Below, in pieces: positions 52,501 through 62,853 of a DNA stretch of 64,000 nucleotides. Location of the stretch: assembly GCF_900090045.1 (NCBI RefSeq), contig NC_041785.1, positions 1,775,001 through 1,839,000 on the forward strand. Reading direction: 5' to 3'. Under the pieces are notes generated by a model. It worked only from the letters and a program-made list of their open reading frames with translations. It was not told the DNA's origin and searched no databases. A program made the translations under genes and the position numbers. Source of the stretch: Plasmodium malariae. Lineage: Eukaryota > Apicomplexa > Aconoidasida > Haemosporida > Plasmodiidae. The stretch's first letter is position 1. Each line of letters begins with the position of its first letter.

Positions 52501-53840
52501 ACTTGTTCTGTGGTGCTGCCATCCATTTCTGCAGTGCTGATAACAAGGAGGACTTTCTTGGCATTTGGCCTTAATACATTTGTGTTTAATACCTTATCAT
52601 GAACAAAGTTAAGTGCTTTATTAATATTTTTTGAATAGCCACCTAAATTATATCTGCAATATTCTAAGAATGTGAGTAGTTCATCTCTATTTCTAGACAT
52701 ACTACTAGAGAAGTCAACCCAGTTATATACATCATTAGAAAACGTAGTTAAAGAAATATTTACAAGGTTCTCATTAATATTGAAATGTGCTATTAATTTT
52801 CTAATTGGCTGAACAATATATTTTAACCAGAAGCTTTGTAATATTTTAGAAGAATCGTCTACTAAAATGGACAGATCAAATTCAGTGTCACATACATCTA
52901 GTGAATGATCACAACTAGTATTGAAACACTCTTGTATAATTAAACTTCTTTGTTCTAAACAAGATTTACCTGTTCTTTTATATAATCCCTTTTGTGGGTT
53001 AATTATATTATTTGGTGTTTCTCTCTTAGTATAATGATATCCCATGTTACATGTGACAGAACATTTAGACCATTCTGTCCATTCACTACATACAGCATTT
53101 TTAGGTAAATCATCATAAAATTTTTCAAATGTATGTTTTAATACTTTATTACTATAATATGAATTTTTTAACACACATCTTAGTAACTCATTTGTATTAG
53201 GACCAATATTATGTATATAATGACAACTGGATATAAAATTTACTTTAGTTATTATATTCAGTGTAATATTTTTTCTATCCAATAAATAATGAACTATATT
53301 AAAATCTGTCTTATCTTGTGAAATATTATCTCCATCTGAATTTATAAACATTATCACCATATTTGTGGACTCTTCATCTGAATTATAAAAATGTTTTAAC
53401 CCCACATAATTTAGTGCCTTCAGATGTTGGGAGCCCCTGTCCGACTGCATTATGCTAGTGCTCAACACTTCCCTTCTGAAATTTTCAAAGCTCGATTTGC
53501 TACCACTGATTTTACTAATGTCTTCTCCGACACTACTGAGCATTCCATTATTGCTTACACTTATCATCGTTTCCACACTGATGTTGTCATATACAATGTA
53601 CGTTAGTTTAACATTCCTTTCACTCTTGACTAACAACTCTTTTCCTAAGTTCACAATGTTTTTTAGAGCCGCTACATGGTTGCTATCTTTTATATCTTTA
53701 ACTACTACATCAAATAATAATACCAGATCGAGATCTCCCTTTTTCGTTACCTTCTCGATTAAACTTTTACCCCCAACAACAGAACAAAAAAAAAAAAAAA
53801 AAAAAAAAGAACAAAAAAATGCGGGGGCAGAGAGTCTCAT
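49563..53840 (-). CDS. TLP: TRAP-like protein (TLP), sporozoite adhesin
   Basis: 1425 residues from the ATG at 53840, chosen because it opens a signal peptide (MRLSAPAFFCSF, a Phe run, CSVVGG); the frame runs 16 codons further upstream. Order: von Willebrand A domain about 33-225, thrombospondin type 1 repeat about 248-310 (CSEWTEWSKCSVTCNMGYHYTKR), a second A domain about 317-500, a (AAS/T-TDA)n repeat about 557-675, a long Asn/Lys/Asp-rich region, a membrane helix about 1363-1385 (AASLILAAILLATASMYYV) and a short tail with penultimate Trp (NNMSWK). In the TRAP family that Trp links the adhesin to the motor through aldolase. Two A domains plus one TSP1 is the TLP layout. In P. berghei TLP supports sporozoite cell traversal. 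The metal-site motif is degenerate in both A domains (FDVVVK and VDDSSK instead of DxSxS). The poly-T inside the signal peptide (about 24 nt) could also mark an unrecognised intron. Confidence 0.93.
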   Translation of the reverse strand: MRLSAPAFFCSFFFFFFFCSVVGGKSLIEKVTKKGDLDLVLLFDVVVKDIKDSNHVAALKNIVNLGKELLVKSERNVKLTYIVYDNISVETMISVSNNGMLSSVGEDISKISGSKSSFENFRREVLSTSIMQSDRGSQHLKALNYVGLKHFYNSDEESTNMVIMFINSDGDNISQDKTDFNIVHYLLDRKNITLNIITKVNFISSCHYIHNIGPNTNELLRCVLKNSYYSNKVLKHTFEKFYDDLPKNAVCSEWTEWSKCSVTCNMGYHYTKRETPNNIINPQKGLYKRTGKSCLEQRSLIIQECFNTSCDHSLDVCDTEFDLSILVDDSSKILQSFWLKYIVQPIRKLIAHFNINENLVNISLTTFSNDVYNWVDFSSSMSRNRDELLTFLEYCRYNLGGYSKNINKALNFVHDKVLNTNVLRPNAKKVLLVISTAEMDGSTTEQVRQTVEKIKNRYDAQIYYVSLSTAQGQSADASCASSSYSSGGDGGFPSQDGQKNYFFYSQGNLFTIKNTIMDLQKVICQKLSDNTSPSRRKMEAEKDPPQASDATGNTNIAATTDAAASTDAAASRDAATSTDAAASRDAAASTDAAVSRDAAASTDAAASTDAAATTDAAATTDAAASTDAVASTDAAATTDAAATTDAAASTDAAATTDAAASTDAAAITDAAATTDASDEVGERDGPTIEAEENEKESRQKSQTDKIGNLEKIKSYMMKSALSSYSLNEDNDDSIQFKKSRDMFKSINDIDKINNYNKNNNNNDYNNRSNSSNNTSGNNNYYDYDDDDGDEGASTSYRDSIPLRKYKSAYNLAPLPKNKSKNKNLINKLFKILFRKKKKYRIKHVQSDDRDKMKNFIENIKKLDGTDEERDGKEKEIMTQFHSLLEDIFKNARKNSDQAGMSVDTNLDRFDDSDDDNSSNQFSIFPSVDGSYNSHPQGSVSHSWYYINPDAVFNIDSIQEGNIQNKGDNYENKFKQKTETDINILGTNMHDLYDKIREEGTKNKKNKKKKIKKKNKNKNKNISDETTKDGMPSQVDDNLTDTKTYVRRRKRSINFEEGLDDPIERGKECTVADTSSNNFSTNIIKKEGKDVEGHVLHTGKGIDAHSNQQEENTATDSTAGSEHINLENVENLQGNHSSNVPKDKANADTKMDKNKDISSEQQGGNNNAASKSTSDDGTSTSFDGNGSPNDSTCTEPFSRKGKNCKKKKNISKYDIINMFRRKRNLENGFINFSFDNDQASPTRENAPVSSDENEEYEKRKNQLGEVANVASSADTANEETQLLDEKKDTTLSRKNTIAKMNRQNDKDESNIINNTEDSELWNSMNLQWQFEMEDLKNSYMGKKDNRESKDDNENTYTYVYQSAASLILAAILLATASMYYVSKKNNKNSTITGTTDINDFVIITSTPKHQETKDQIIDTMNNMSWK
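51805..52170. repeat. Coding repeat, 18-bp, encoding (AA[ST]TDA)n
   Basis: About 20 copies of an 18-bp unit (on the plus strand gcatc(g/t)gtag(a/t)agcagca) within TLP, encoding AASTDA, AATTDA and AASRDA blocks. Variants are interspersed in small homogenised runs. It is strongly open in five frames, which explains the large antisense frames. Expect length polymorphism. Confidence 0.93.
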
Positions 53841-54177
53841 TCTTCCTCGTTCTATATGATGACGGCTGTGCACACGAAAAACGAACAAAAATCCTCAGAA
53901 AAAAGAAGAAGAAGAAATAATGAGAAATGATAAACAGCAAATAATACTAAATACGTAATAATATGCAACAATACGTAACAATACGCAACAATACGCAACA
54001 ATGAACAAAAGTTTTTGAAAAATTAAAAAATTTGAAAAAAACACAAAAAAAAAAATATTTATAACAAAAAATTATGAATTATTAGGAAAAGAAATAACAA
54101 TAGAACCAAATAAAAAAAAATAGAATAAAGAATAATGAAATAAACTAAAAAAGGACAAGCTGGTAAAATGTGCTATC
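53841..54177. other. 5' flank of TLP
   Basis: AT-rich spacer with a degenerate caatacg(c/t)aa repeat at 53950-54010 and A runs. It should contain the TLP promoter. No motif can be named. Confidence 0.5.
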
Positions 54178-56841
54178 ATGAATGAAAAATATGAGGAACA
54201 AATAATGTTCGGTTCATTGGTTAACTATTTAAAAAAATTACAAAGACAGAAAGAAAAGACGGAAAAAGAAGGAGAAAAGAGAAAAGAGAAGGAAAGAAAT
54301 AAAAAAAATATATTCTCTATGCTTTTTACTTTTTGCTTTTCCCCTTTCATTATCACCAATTTCTTAGTGTTTTAAAAAATAATTGCTCTTTGATATTAAA
54401 AACTTTGGCTACCCGTGTATGTTTTTTTTCCCGCACAACTACTCAGAGGTTTCCTTAAAATTATAGGCACAAAGAAATGTATACAAGCATTCATATATAC
54501 GTATATATATGAATATAAACAGATGTATGAACATTTGAACACGGACAAATATATATATTTATATATACTTAAAACAAATATGCATTTGTGTTTACACACG
54601 TGTGTCAATTACTTCAAAACAAGCAGGAGCATAAAAAAGAAAAAAGACAAAAAGATCAACATATATGAAAAAGGTAAATAAACATTATTGTAACAACTCT
54701 CATTATTTTTTTTATTCTTTTTTTTAAATCAATGTTTTATATTATCATATGTTCACATTAGAGCCAATGAAAAACACACATCAGGTGCTTGTTTAAAAAA
54801 TGGCTTGCACTTTGCTCTATCCAAACTCATATAAATTTATACTTTTTTCAAAAGGAAAAGGACAATTGTCTGAAATGTTCAAATAGTGTGTAAATATATA
54901 TATATATATATATGTGCATATGTTTAGGAACATATTTACACCTTTTTATTGACAAGGAAAAAATAAAGGTGAACGGGAGTAAAATGTTGCAACAAAAATG
55001 CGCAAAAAATTAGGAGAGAAAAAGAAAAAAATTGCAAAAATAATGCGCAAATAGCTACAGACTTAATGCGGAAAAGACTGCAAATAATTTGGGTAGCTAT
55101 TGCATAAAGACAAAACAACAGGAAAAGCTCAAATTAAATGTTCGGTTAAGAAAGCATTCTCAGGGAACAAAAAAATTAAATCAATTATTAACACGCCTGT
55201 TTTTTAAAATGTGTAAAATGAAAAAATAAAATAAAACGAAACAGAACAAAATGAAATAGTTTACTGTAGGTACTTAATACATGTTTATTTTCTAATTATT
55301 ATGTATGACATTATTGAAAACATCATGCAATATTTTCTCTAAAGAGCAGAAAAAAAAGCTTGAAAAAGTGTTCAAAATATTTAATTTTTGATTTTTCATT
55401 TTTTTTTTTAATGTTTTATATATTATATTTAAGCATGCTTCTTTTGTTTAACTCGTTGTTCTATACTCCGTACAACAACATTTTTTTTTTTTTTTTTTTT
55501 ATTTTCTCTCTTTTGAATGAGACCATTACATTTAAAACTCTATAGTAATTCACTTCAATAAAAATGCATGAATATTTTAGTGTCTTTCCGCCTTTCTATA
55601 TATACATGTAATCAAATAAATGCAAAAAGAAAAAATAAAATAACATGCAACAAAACACAATACAAAAACCAAAAAAAAATAAAAAATATAAATAAATAAA
55701 AAAAAAAAGCAAAAAATAAAAAATAATAAAAAAGAAATATTAATAATAATAATAATAAAATAGGTAAATGAATTTTTTCTTTGTTATATTTAAGTGCCTA
55801 AATTGTCTTCGGGGTGTCATACTTCAATATTACTATACTAAGTGCTCATTTTGTCAAAATTTCTCTTTCCGATTTTTCTTATTCAAGTTGAAAATTATGT
55901 GCATTATAGACACTTTTGCATGTCCACAGTCATACATACTTACGTCTATGACTACACACCTACACACGCTAACACAATTTTGCACACTTGCGCGGAGAGG
56001 TACTTATTTATGTGTGTATTTGTGTAAGTACGTATGTGTTTATGTATGCATGTATATATGTACGTAAGTGTTTATGTGTTTATATATTATGTATATTTAT
56101 ATATTATGCATGTTCTTCTCGTCATTCACAGCCCATGCTTATTACAACTGTAAAATAAATCTTCCAAAAGGTTAAAAAACAATATTTATGCTTAACCAAA
56201 ATTTATTGTGTAATATAAGGTGACAATTGAGTGGATTGTATAAAAAAAAAAAAAAAAAAAAAAAAGGTAGAATAAAATAACGTTTTACAGGAAACAAAAT
56301 AGAGTGGACAAGAAATAGAAATGAACAACATAACAACAGAATAATAACTACTACTATTTCTTTTGATACTGATATTTAGGCACCCACATGGGAGTATCCT
56401 TCCGTATGTTCATAAATTAAAATCTTTTTTTCATTTAGCTAGCTAAGGAATAAAAAAAAAAAAAAAAGAAGAAATGAAAAATGAAAAAAAGGAAAAAGGG
56501 AAAATTATTATACTTAAAGAAAAATTAAGAATAATAAGTGAAAAAAAAATAATAACAGATTACAAGAAACCTAGCCCTTTTCTACGTTTTTCAATCTGTT
56601 ATACAAAATTGTGAAAGCACGTGTAAATAATTTTTAAAGTAAGTGCGAGTCGCATAATTAACACAGGTGCCACAATTCACCTATTTCTCACACATTACTT
56701 AAAAAATCTAAATGTTGCCTGACTTGTTCATGTAATTCGAACTGCCCTTCTAAAACATATAATTTTTGTAATAAGAAAAAAGAAAGTTTTCAAAAAATTT
56801 TTGTAAAAAAATATCACCAAATATAGCTCGAAAAAAATGTT
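54178..56841 (+). other. Unresolved, probably spliced locus with exon-like blocks
   Basis: Several plus-strand blocks look coding. 54178 ATG opens MNEKYEEQIMFGSLVNYL... for 65 codons. 55061-55225 reads YRLNAEKTANNLGSYC... RKHSQGTKKLNQLL to a stop. 55792-56031 begins after TTTAAG with CLNCLRGVILQYYYTKCSFC and ends at a strong GTAAGTACG donor. It joins in phase to 56129-56171 (after GTCATTCACAG; HAYYNCKINLPK), and that joins in phase to 56292-56378 (after TTTTACAG; NKIEWTRNRNEQHNN ... to TAG). 56474 opens MKNEKKEKGKIIILKEK for 46 codons. A second frame is also open across 55893-56031, so none is secure. There may be one gene or two; I assign no function. Confidence 0.3.
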
Positions 56842-57186
56842 ATGAACTTTGAATATGAAAATAGCAATAATTATAACGATAAAATTGATGATAATAATAA
56901 TAATAATAATAACTATTACTTTAAAAAAAATTCTGAACAGGACAGAAAAATATTTACAGCAACATTTAAAATATCTCTGCTACTTTTAAAAAGGGTTACC
57001 AGAATGTGGACTAAAAAATATAAACAAATTATAATTCAAAATTTGGGTAGTCATAAACATACAACTGCACAGGAATCATATTTAAAATTTTCGCAAAAGT
57101 CAACTTGTACCAGTGACAACAGTATAAGTCATACTGGCACATCACAAAGCGACAATTTGTATTTTCGCTATAGGTGTTCAAATTAA
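56842..57186 (+). CDS. Candidate 114-residue protein, possibly a terminal exon
   Basis: ATG to TAA with good Plasmodium codon use: an Asn/Asp-rich start (MNFEYENSNNYNDK), then IFTATFKISLLLLKRVTRMW and a Ser/Thr-rich C-terminal half (QKSTCTSDNSISHTG). No family recognised. The frame is open five codons upstream to an AG at 56826 (ATATAG|CTCGAAAAAAATGTT), so this may be the last exon of a spliced gene. Alternatively the AG closes a 5' UTR intron starting at the consensus donor GTAAGTGC at 56640. Confidence 0.45.
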   Translation: MNFEYENSNNYNDKIDDNNNNNNNYYFKKNSEQDRKIFTATFKISLLLLKRVTRMWTKKYKQIIIQNLGSHKHTTAQESYLKFSQKSTCTSDNSISHTGTSQSDNLYFRYRCSN

Positions 57187-57439
57187 ATAGGAAAAAAGTT
57201 AAAAAATAAAATAAAATAAAAAGACCAGTAGCAACAGCAACAGCAACATCAACAACAAGCAGAGCGATATAATATATATGCTCGCGGAAATGCCAAATAC
57301 TAGTTGAACGCGTTCAATAATTTTTCATGATTGGTAAAAAATTTACATACTCAGAGTAATAAATTATAAACATTAAAACATACATATATAAACAAATATA
57401 AATGCAGACAGGCGCAAAAACATCTGCTCTGTAAATGAT

Positions 57440-60400
57440 CTACTTCAAAGTAACTATGAATGCATCTTTAATATTTTTATTTGCACAAATATAAAAGCTT
57501 TTATAATGGGTATAAAAAAAGTGAAGAATTTTTTTTTTTTTTTTTATACATTTTCCATAAAATATGACAAATTCAGAAATGTTGAAAAAATTATCGTGAT
57601 TTAATATTATTTCTTCCTGACCAAGGAATTTTAAAAATTTGTCCTTGTATAAAAATGCAAGACTGAAGAAGTATTCTAAATTCATTAAACTAATGAAAAT
57701 CTTTCGATAATCAATAAAAAAGATAAGATGTGTTTTAGTCTTATACTTGACAAATTCGTCTATTCTTTTTATAATTTCATAATAATTTAAATTAAAAATA
57801 ATCAGCTGACCTTTGTGCATAATATATATATCAACTGGTGCAGCTAAATAATTTCTTAAAATTTCTATTCCCGTTTTGCACTGAACAAGATGATTATTTA
57901 AAAAAGAATTAATAAAAAGATAATTTTTACATGCTATATTTTGATTTAATAAAAGAGTTTTTTGAAATTTATCCATATCATCCATTAGCAAACATGTCTT
58001 CAAAAATGTTAAAAAATTAATGTTCGAAATTTTATGCCTCTTTAAATAGCCTTTCCATGTAAGGTAAAAGTATAAATATACGTACTGAACATGCAGATGT
58101 ACTCCTTCATTCTTACTCGTCCTAGTTACTTCACAATTCAGTGTTGTATTATTTTTATATAAATAATTCATTAACCCGTTGAAAAGTAATGTATACTCCT
58201 TTTCACTTACCAGGGTATATATTTTTTCCAAGAAAAAGCATTTAAAAATTTTACCGTCTTTTAATTTTTTAATATTTTGCCTATCAAAAAAATTGTCCTC
58301 TTCTATTTTTTGTAGTTCCTCTTTCATCTCCTCATTTTCACCGCCCTCTTTAATTGATTTCGTATATATTTTACACTTTTCAGTTTTGAGCTTTTCAATT
58401 TTGCATTTCTCACTTTTGTACTTTTTTATGAAGTAATTAAATATATATAAAGGGTTACGGTAAAAAAAAAAAAATTTTTTAAAACTTTTCATATAATTTG
58501 CTCCTTCTGAAAAATGATAGGAATTATCCATACGCAAAGTAGAATCAAAATAAATGAAAAGAATTTTTTTGCACAAATTATATTTTTCTTTGATTATTTT
58601 ATTCCATGTATTTTTCTTTTGCTTTTTTTTTTTTTTCGACATGATGTTATAAAATGACTTCTTAAAATGCGCATATTTCATAATGTGCCAAAACAGATGA
58701 ATAATTTCATTATGCAGATTATAATTATTTAAAGAATAGAAAATAAAAAATATCTGTTTTAAGTTCAGCGCTAAAATGGGTGTCTTAAATATTCTTTGAA
58801 ATATGTCTGTATTTGTTTTATCCTTATTCATTAATTTTTTCATTAAAATTTTGATCTTTTCCTTATTGTTACATTTAATTATACTCTTATAAATACTATA
58901 AATAGTGTTATATTCAAGCAACACCTTTTCAAATTGAAAGATAAATTTATTGTTTTCTTCAATTGGGCATTTCAATTTTTTAAATCTGTCTACTATCATT
59001 TTGTGTATTCCTCGTTTTACACTCTTCATAAATTTATTATTTTCGTATAGAAGGTGCAGAGCAAGTGTATTAAAATTATATGTATCAAATGTGGATAGGA
59101 GCATAAAAAAAAAGCATATATTAATTTTGCACATGGATAGTATACTTTTCACATTGAACATCAACTCAATAATCATTTCGTTGCTCTGCCTTAGTGATTT
59201 AGATACTATGTCAGTTATGTAATTCTCCATGAACATATGTAACTCTTCAAAGGTGTTATTGTACATAAGAATTGTTTCATTTACTGTTTTGTATGTGCTG
59301 CTTCTTAAAATTTCTTTATACCCTTTAATGATGATGGAAAAAATTTTTTTTCTTTTTTCTGTACACAGCAGAAATGAGTGAAGCGTTTCTTCTTCTTTTT
59401 TGTCTTCTTTTTTTTTCCGTAAAAGTGATCTCAAAAGAAAATTTTTAGTATTATCAAAACTCCCTGCGGCATATTTTAAAACCCCAGAATTCTTGTTTCC
59501 CTCAATAGTGAATGAACTATTTTTTTTCCTTTTCGGGAGGAGTTCATTTTCGTGTGCTGTTATATTCTTAAGCTCTTCAATTTTATTCACTTTCTTCTTC
59601 CTCTTTGTTATATTTTCATAACTGTTATTCATTATCCCGTTCTGAAGAGGGTCATTCGAACAATGGCTAGCGATATGGCTAGTAACATGGTTTGCCATAT
59701 TATTTGCCATATTATTTGCCGTATTATTTGCCGTATTATTTGCCATATTATTTGCGAAATAATACGCAGATTGTTTGTTCACAAAATCAACAGTGTCAAT
59801 GTTCAAGTGAAGCAGGAAAACGTACTGTAACATTAGCAAGAGAGAGAACGATTTGAAAATGCCGCCTTCCCCGGAAATACTATTAAGCTGAGCAATATTT
59901 TGTTCTATATACGATATTATCTTACTGTTCAAATGTTTGCAGTGGGAAGTATTATAATTATTCGTATTCGTGAAAATGTCTTCATTGAATATATTAATAT
60001 GATTTATAAAAGGGTTGTTTTGATCTTCTATTAAATTAGTATGTTCATAATTTATCACATGAAACTTTTTTTTTTCATAAAAAATCTTCATTGAAAAGGA
60101 TAGTGTTATAAAAAAATAGTACCAATAATGGTCATATAAAATATTTATATTTTCTGAATAGTACAGGCAAAATTGCTTCATAAATAACTCTAAAAAATAG
60201 TAATTTCTTCTTTTTAAAAAGCATTTTAACATATAGACATAAGTCAAAAAATTGATATCTGAGTATGTGCAACGTTTGTTCTTAAAATATACCTGATCTT
60301 TCATATAACTATTAAAAAAATTAAATTTATTAACAGGCAATAATTTTATTTTATACTTGTCTGTATTATTAGTGTGTAATAATGAGGTACCACTGAGTAA

Positions 60401-61546
60401 ATTGTTATATGTAAAATTAGGGTTTATTAAATAATCACTTAAAATATTTTTTTTATTTAATTTATTAATAAAATTTATGATAAATATATTATTTATACTA
60501 AGCATTTTGTATACATAATTTTTGAAAAAAAGCAATAACAGTCTATATTCCTCATTACGGTAAAAATAATTTAAAATTATTAACCGATCATAAAAATCAT
60601 AAAACGTGATATTTCTCTTAACCTTTTTGTACATATTGTAAATATTATTTTCCTTATTTATACTCACAAAGATGATGTTCATTTTTTTTCGCATTTTTAA
60701 ATGAATATCTATAATTTTGTTGTACGGGGGGGTTGACCTTTCATCTGTTTGTGTCTCCATTTGTTCGACTTTTCCTTTAAAAAATTGTTTCGAATTTTTC
60801 TCCCCCTCCTGCTCCTTCTGCTCTCTCCTCATTTTCTTAACATACTTCTTTAATATCCTTGCATGATTCAGGATAAATTTATAATTGTCTTTTTCAAGTT
60901 CCTTTAGTAGCTCTTCATGTTGATCCTTACTACAATCCTTTTTCCTACTTTGGTTTCCTGTAAGTAGATATCTAAAACTTAAATGATATAAAATATTTTC
61001 TTTTATAAGCAAATCGTTCAAACTGAAGGACTCTAACATACCCTTTAAGTATGCCTTAGATACATTTGGTAAATAATAAAGACATAATAAATTATTTAGT
61101 AGACTCCTGTTTCTACATAAAAAAAGCTCTTTTTTTAGTTTAAAATTTAATTTGTTATTGCTGTTGTTAAGAAGGAATAATGACGTATTTTTTTTATTTT
61201 TTGTTAATTTTTCTTTGTTCAGTTTTTGCCCAATTTTTAAACCAATTATTGGGGATTCCAACGTACTTACAAAACCATCTTGATAAGAGTTATAGCTGCA
61301 TTTATCACCATAAATTATTGCATCATTCTCATTATAACCATCGCTAATACTACTACAGTTACAACTGCTATAGTTATGATCGTTTCCCCTTGTTTTAAAT
61401 CCCTTCTTATGCTTACTTAGAGCATAATTTATGAACAGTTTTTTTTTTCCAATAAATGGAAAATTTTTTTTTTTTATGAACAAGCAATAATTTATTATTA
61501 AATTATATATTATGGTAAGTACTCCATAAAAGGGCAAAAAACGCAT
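57440..61546 (-). CDS. Large protein of unknown function, probably organelle-targeted
   Basis: 1368 residues from ATG 61546; the frame upstream begins only with non-ATG codons. The N-terminus MRFLPFYGVLTIIYNLIINYCLFI is a signal-peptide-like hydrophobic core. It is followed by a Lys/Asn-rich, acid-poor stretch (KKKNFPFIGKKKLFIN...KHKKGFKTRGNDHN), which is the two-part layout of apicoplast leaders; mitochondrial targeting is also possible. The body is helical and Lys/Asn/Ile-rich with no motif I can name. A degenerate (A)NNMANNTA repeat lies near residues 595-620. The C-terminal 130 residues (VDIYIMHKGQLIIFNLN ... THLIFFIDYRKIF) faintly resemble the strand order of a RAP domain, but the RAP signature residues are missing. 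I did not find a paralogue or domain. No intron apparent. Confidence 0.75.
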   Translation of the reverse strand: MRFLPFYGVLTIIYNLIINYCLFIKKKNFPFIGKKKLFINYALSKHKKGFKTRGNDHNYSSCNCSSISDGYNENDAIIYGDKCSYNSYQDGFVSTLESPIIGLKIGQKLNKEKLTKNKKNTSLFLLNNSNNKLNFKLKKELFLCRNRSLLNNLLCLYYLPNVSKAYLKGMLESFSLNDLLIKENILYHLSFRYLLTGNQSRKKDCSKDQHEELLKELEKDNYKFILNHARILKKYVKKMRREQKEQEGEKNSKQFFKGKVEQMETQTDERSTPPYNKIIDIHLKMRKKMNIIFVSINKENNIYNMYKKVKRNITFYDFYDRLIILNYFYRNEEYRLLLLFFKNYVYKMLSINNIFIINFINKLNKKNILSDYLINPNFTYNNLLSGTSLLHTNNTDKYKIKLLPVNKFNFFNSYMKDQVYFKNKRCTYSDINFLTYVYMLKCFLKRRNYYFLELFMKQFCLYYSENINILYDHYWYYFFITLSFSMKIFYEKKKFHVINYEHTNLIEDQNNPFINHINIFNEDIFTNTNNYNTSHCKHLNSKIISYIEQNIAQLNSISGEGGIFKSFSLLLMLQYVFLLHLNIDTVDFVNKQSAYYFANNMANNTANNTANNMANNMANHVTSHIASHCSNDPLQNGIMNNSYENITKRKKKVNKIEELKNITAHENELLPKRKKNSSFTIEGNKNSGVLKYAAGSFDNTKNFLLRSLLRKKKEDKKEEETLHSFLLCTEKRKKIFSIIIKGYKEILRSSTYKTVNETILMYNNTFEELHMFMENYITDIVSKSLRQSNEMIIELMFNVKSILSMCKINICFFFMLLSTFDTYNFNTLALHLLYENNKFMKSVKRGIHKMIVDRFKKLKCPIEENNKFIFQFEKVLLEYNTIYSIYKSIIKCNNKEKIKILMKKLMNKDKTNTDIFQRIFKTPILALNLKQIFFIFYSLNNYNLHNEIIHLFWHIMKYAHFKKSFYNIMSKKKKKQKKNTWNKIIKEKYNLCKKILFIYFDSTLRMDNSYHFSEGANYMKSFKKFFFFYRNPLYIFNYFIKKYKSEKCKIEKLKTEKCKIYTKSIKEGGENEEMKEELQKIEEDNFFDRQNIKKLKDGKIFKCFFLEKIYTLVSEKEYTLLFNGLMNYLYKNNTTLNCEVTRTSKNEGVHLHVQYVYLYFYLTWKGYLKRHKISNINFLTFLKTCLLMDDMDKFQKTLLLNQNIACKNYLFINSFLNNHLVQCKTGIEILRNYLAAPVDIYIMHKGQLIIFNLNYYEIIKRIDEFVKYKTKTHLIFFIDYRKIFISLMNLEYFFSLAFLYKDKFLKFLGQEEIILNHDNFFNISEFVIFYGKCIKKKKKILHFFYTHYKSFYICANKNIKDAFIVTLK

Positions 61547-62853
61547 GTCCACAAAAGGTGCCAAAGCCCATTCATCTTATAAATATGCATATATATATAT
61601 ATATACTTGCATACATACATATATATATGAATGTATTTTAGCTAAATTACCTTTTTTACCCGCTGTAATATATATGATTTTTGTTTTCACCATGTATATA
61701 TATATATATACATACATACATACATACATACAGTTATCTTCTCATTGTATCGAATTTGTCCTTTTCACTGCTTTAACTACGAAGTGTTGTTTCGGTTAGC
61801 CCCTTTATACTATTTTATTTTACTTCTGTAATGTCATAATTAGAAGTTATATTGTACAAACGGGATTAATATGAATACCCATATACATATATATATATAT
61901 ATATACATACGCATATGCTCGATTTGCTTAATCTTTTACCGTTCGATGAACGCTTTATTTAATTGTTCAATGCCTTATTCTCTTTCCTCATTTTGTCGCT
62001 TGTTTGTTTTATAGTTGACTGTCCTCCCTTTTTATTTTTTTAAATTTATACGTATGTAGCATACATTTTTACAATTTTTAAGCTTCAAAATGAAGTAAAT
62101 CTATGTACATATATATGAGCAATAACCCATGTGCATAGAAATACATGTACACGGAAATATAAATATACATACAAATTTGTAATTATAAATGTTTATAAAA
62201 AAAAAAAAAAAAAAAAAAGGTAAAATTTTGCATAATATTGTATAATGGTAATATTTACGTTTTACTAGCCTTCGGCGTTTTATTTTTTTAAAATCATCAT
62301 GTTGAGCTAACGAAGTTGAAGCATTTTGTTTTACCTTCACCAAATTAATGTAAAATTTAAGCAATTTCCAAAAAGTATAACAAAAAAAAAAAAAAATAAA
62401 TAAATATATAAATAACGTAGCATAACATAGTATAACGTAATACAGTACATTATGGCGTAACCTATATATGTTTCACTTTAAATTTTCCCTTTACGCTTAT
62501 TATGAAAGAGGAAGAAATATTTGTACGTAATTTTCTTTCTTCACAGTTGTTTAACAGCACAGTAGCTTCTTAGCAAATATTTATATTTCATCATATTACA
62601 ACATCTCTTCTTATGATGCATATCTGTATGTTGCGTATGTAACCTTATGTGAACATTTTTTACGAAAAGATTTTTGTTTTCCCAAAATTAGTGCAATTTA
62701 TAAAAAATAAAAAATGATATCAGATGAGGAGAAATAAGAGCCTATACACATATGCTGAGTACATGTAAATATATGTATATATGCATGTATGCTCATACGC
62801 GCGCAAGTTATACTCTAAAGAGATTGCAAGCTTCCCCTTTTTCTTAAGAAACA
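61547..62853. other. Intergenic between divergent genes
   Basis: Divergent promoter region with (TA)n and (cata)n runs (61588-61622, 61698-61732, 61886-61906) and an A run at 62198-62218. One minus-strand block, about 62262-62372, reads FWKLLKFYINLVKVKQNASTS... RRRLVK before a GTAAAT donor. Its codon use is coding-like, but it has no start or partner exon that I can identify. Confidence 0.45.

Noticed and set aside
53841..53888. Upstream extension of the TLP frame by 16 codons
   Set aside because: It would place a basic, hydrophilic stretch before the signal peptide. The ATG at 53840 directly opens a signal sequence.
61547..61564. Six-codon upstream extension of the 1368-residue protein
   Set aside because: It begins with TTG and has no ATG. 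ATG 61546 starts the hydrophobic leader.
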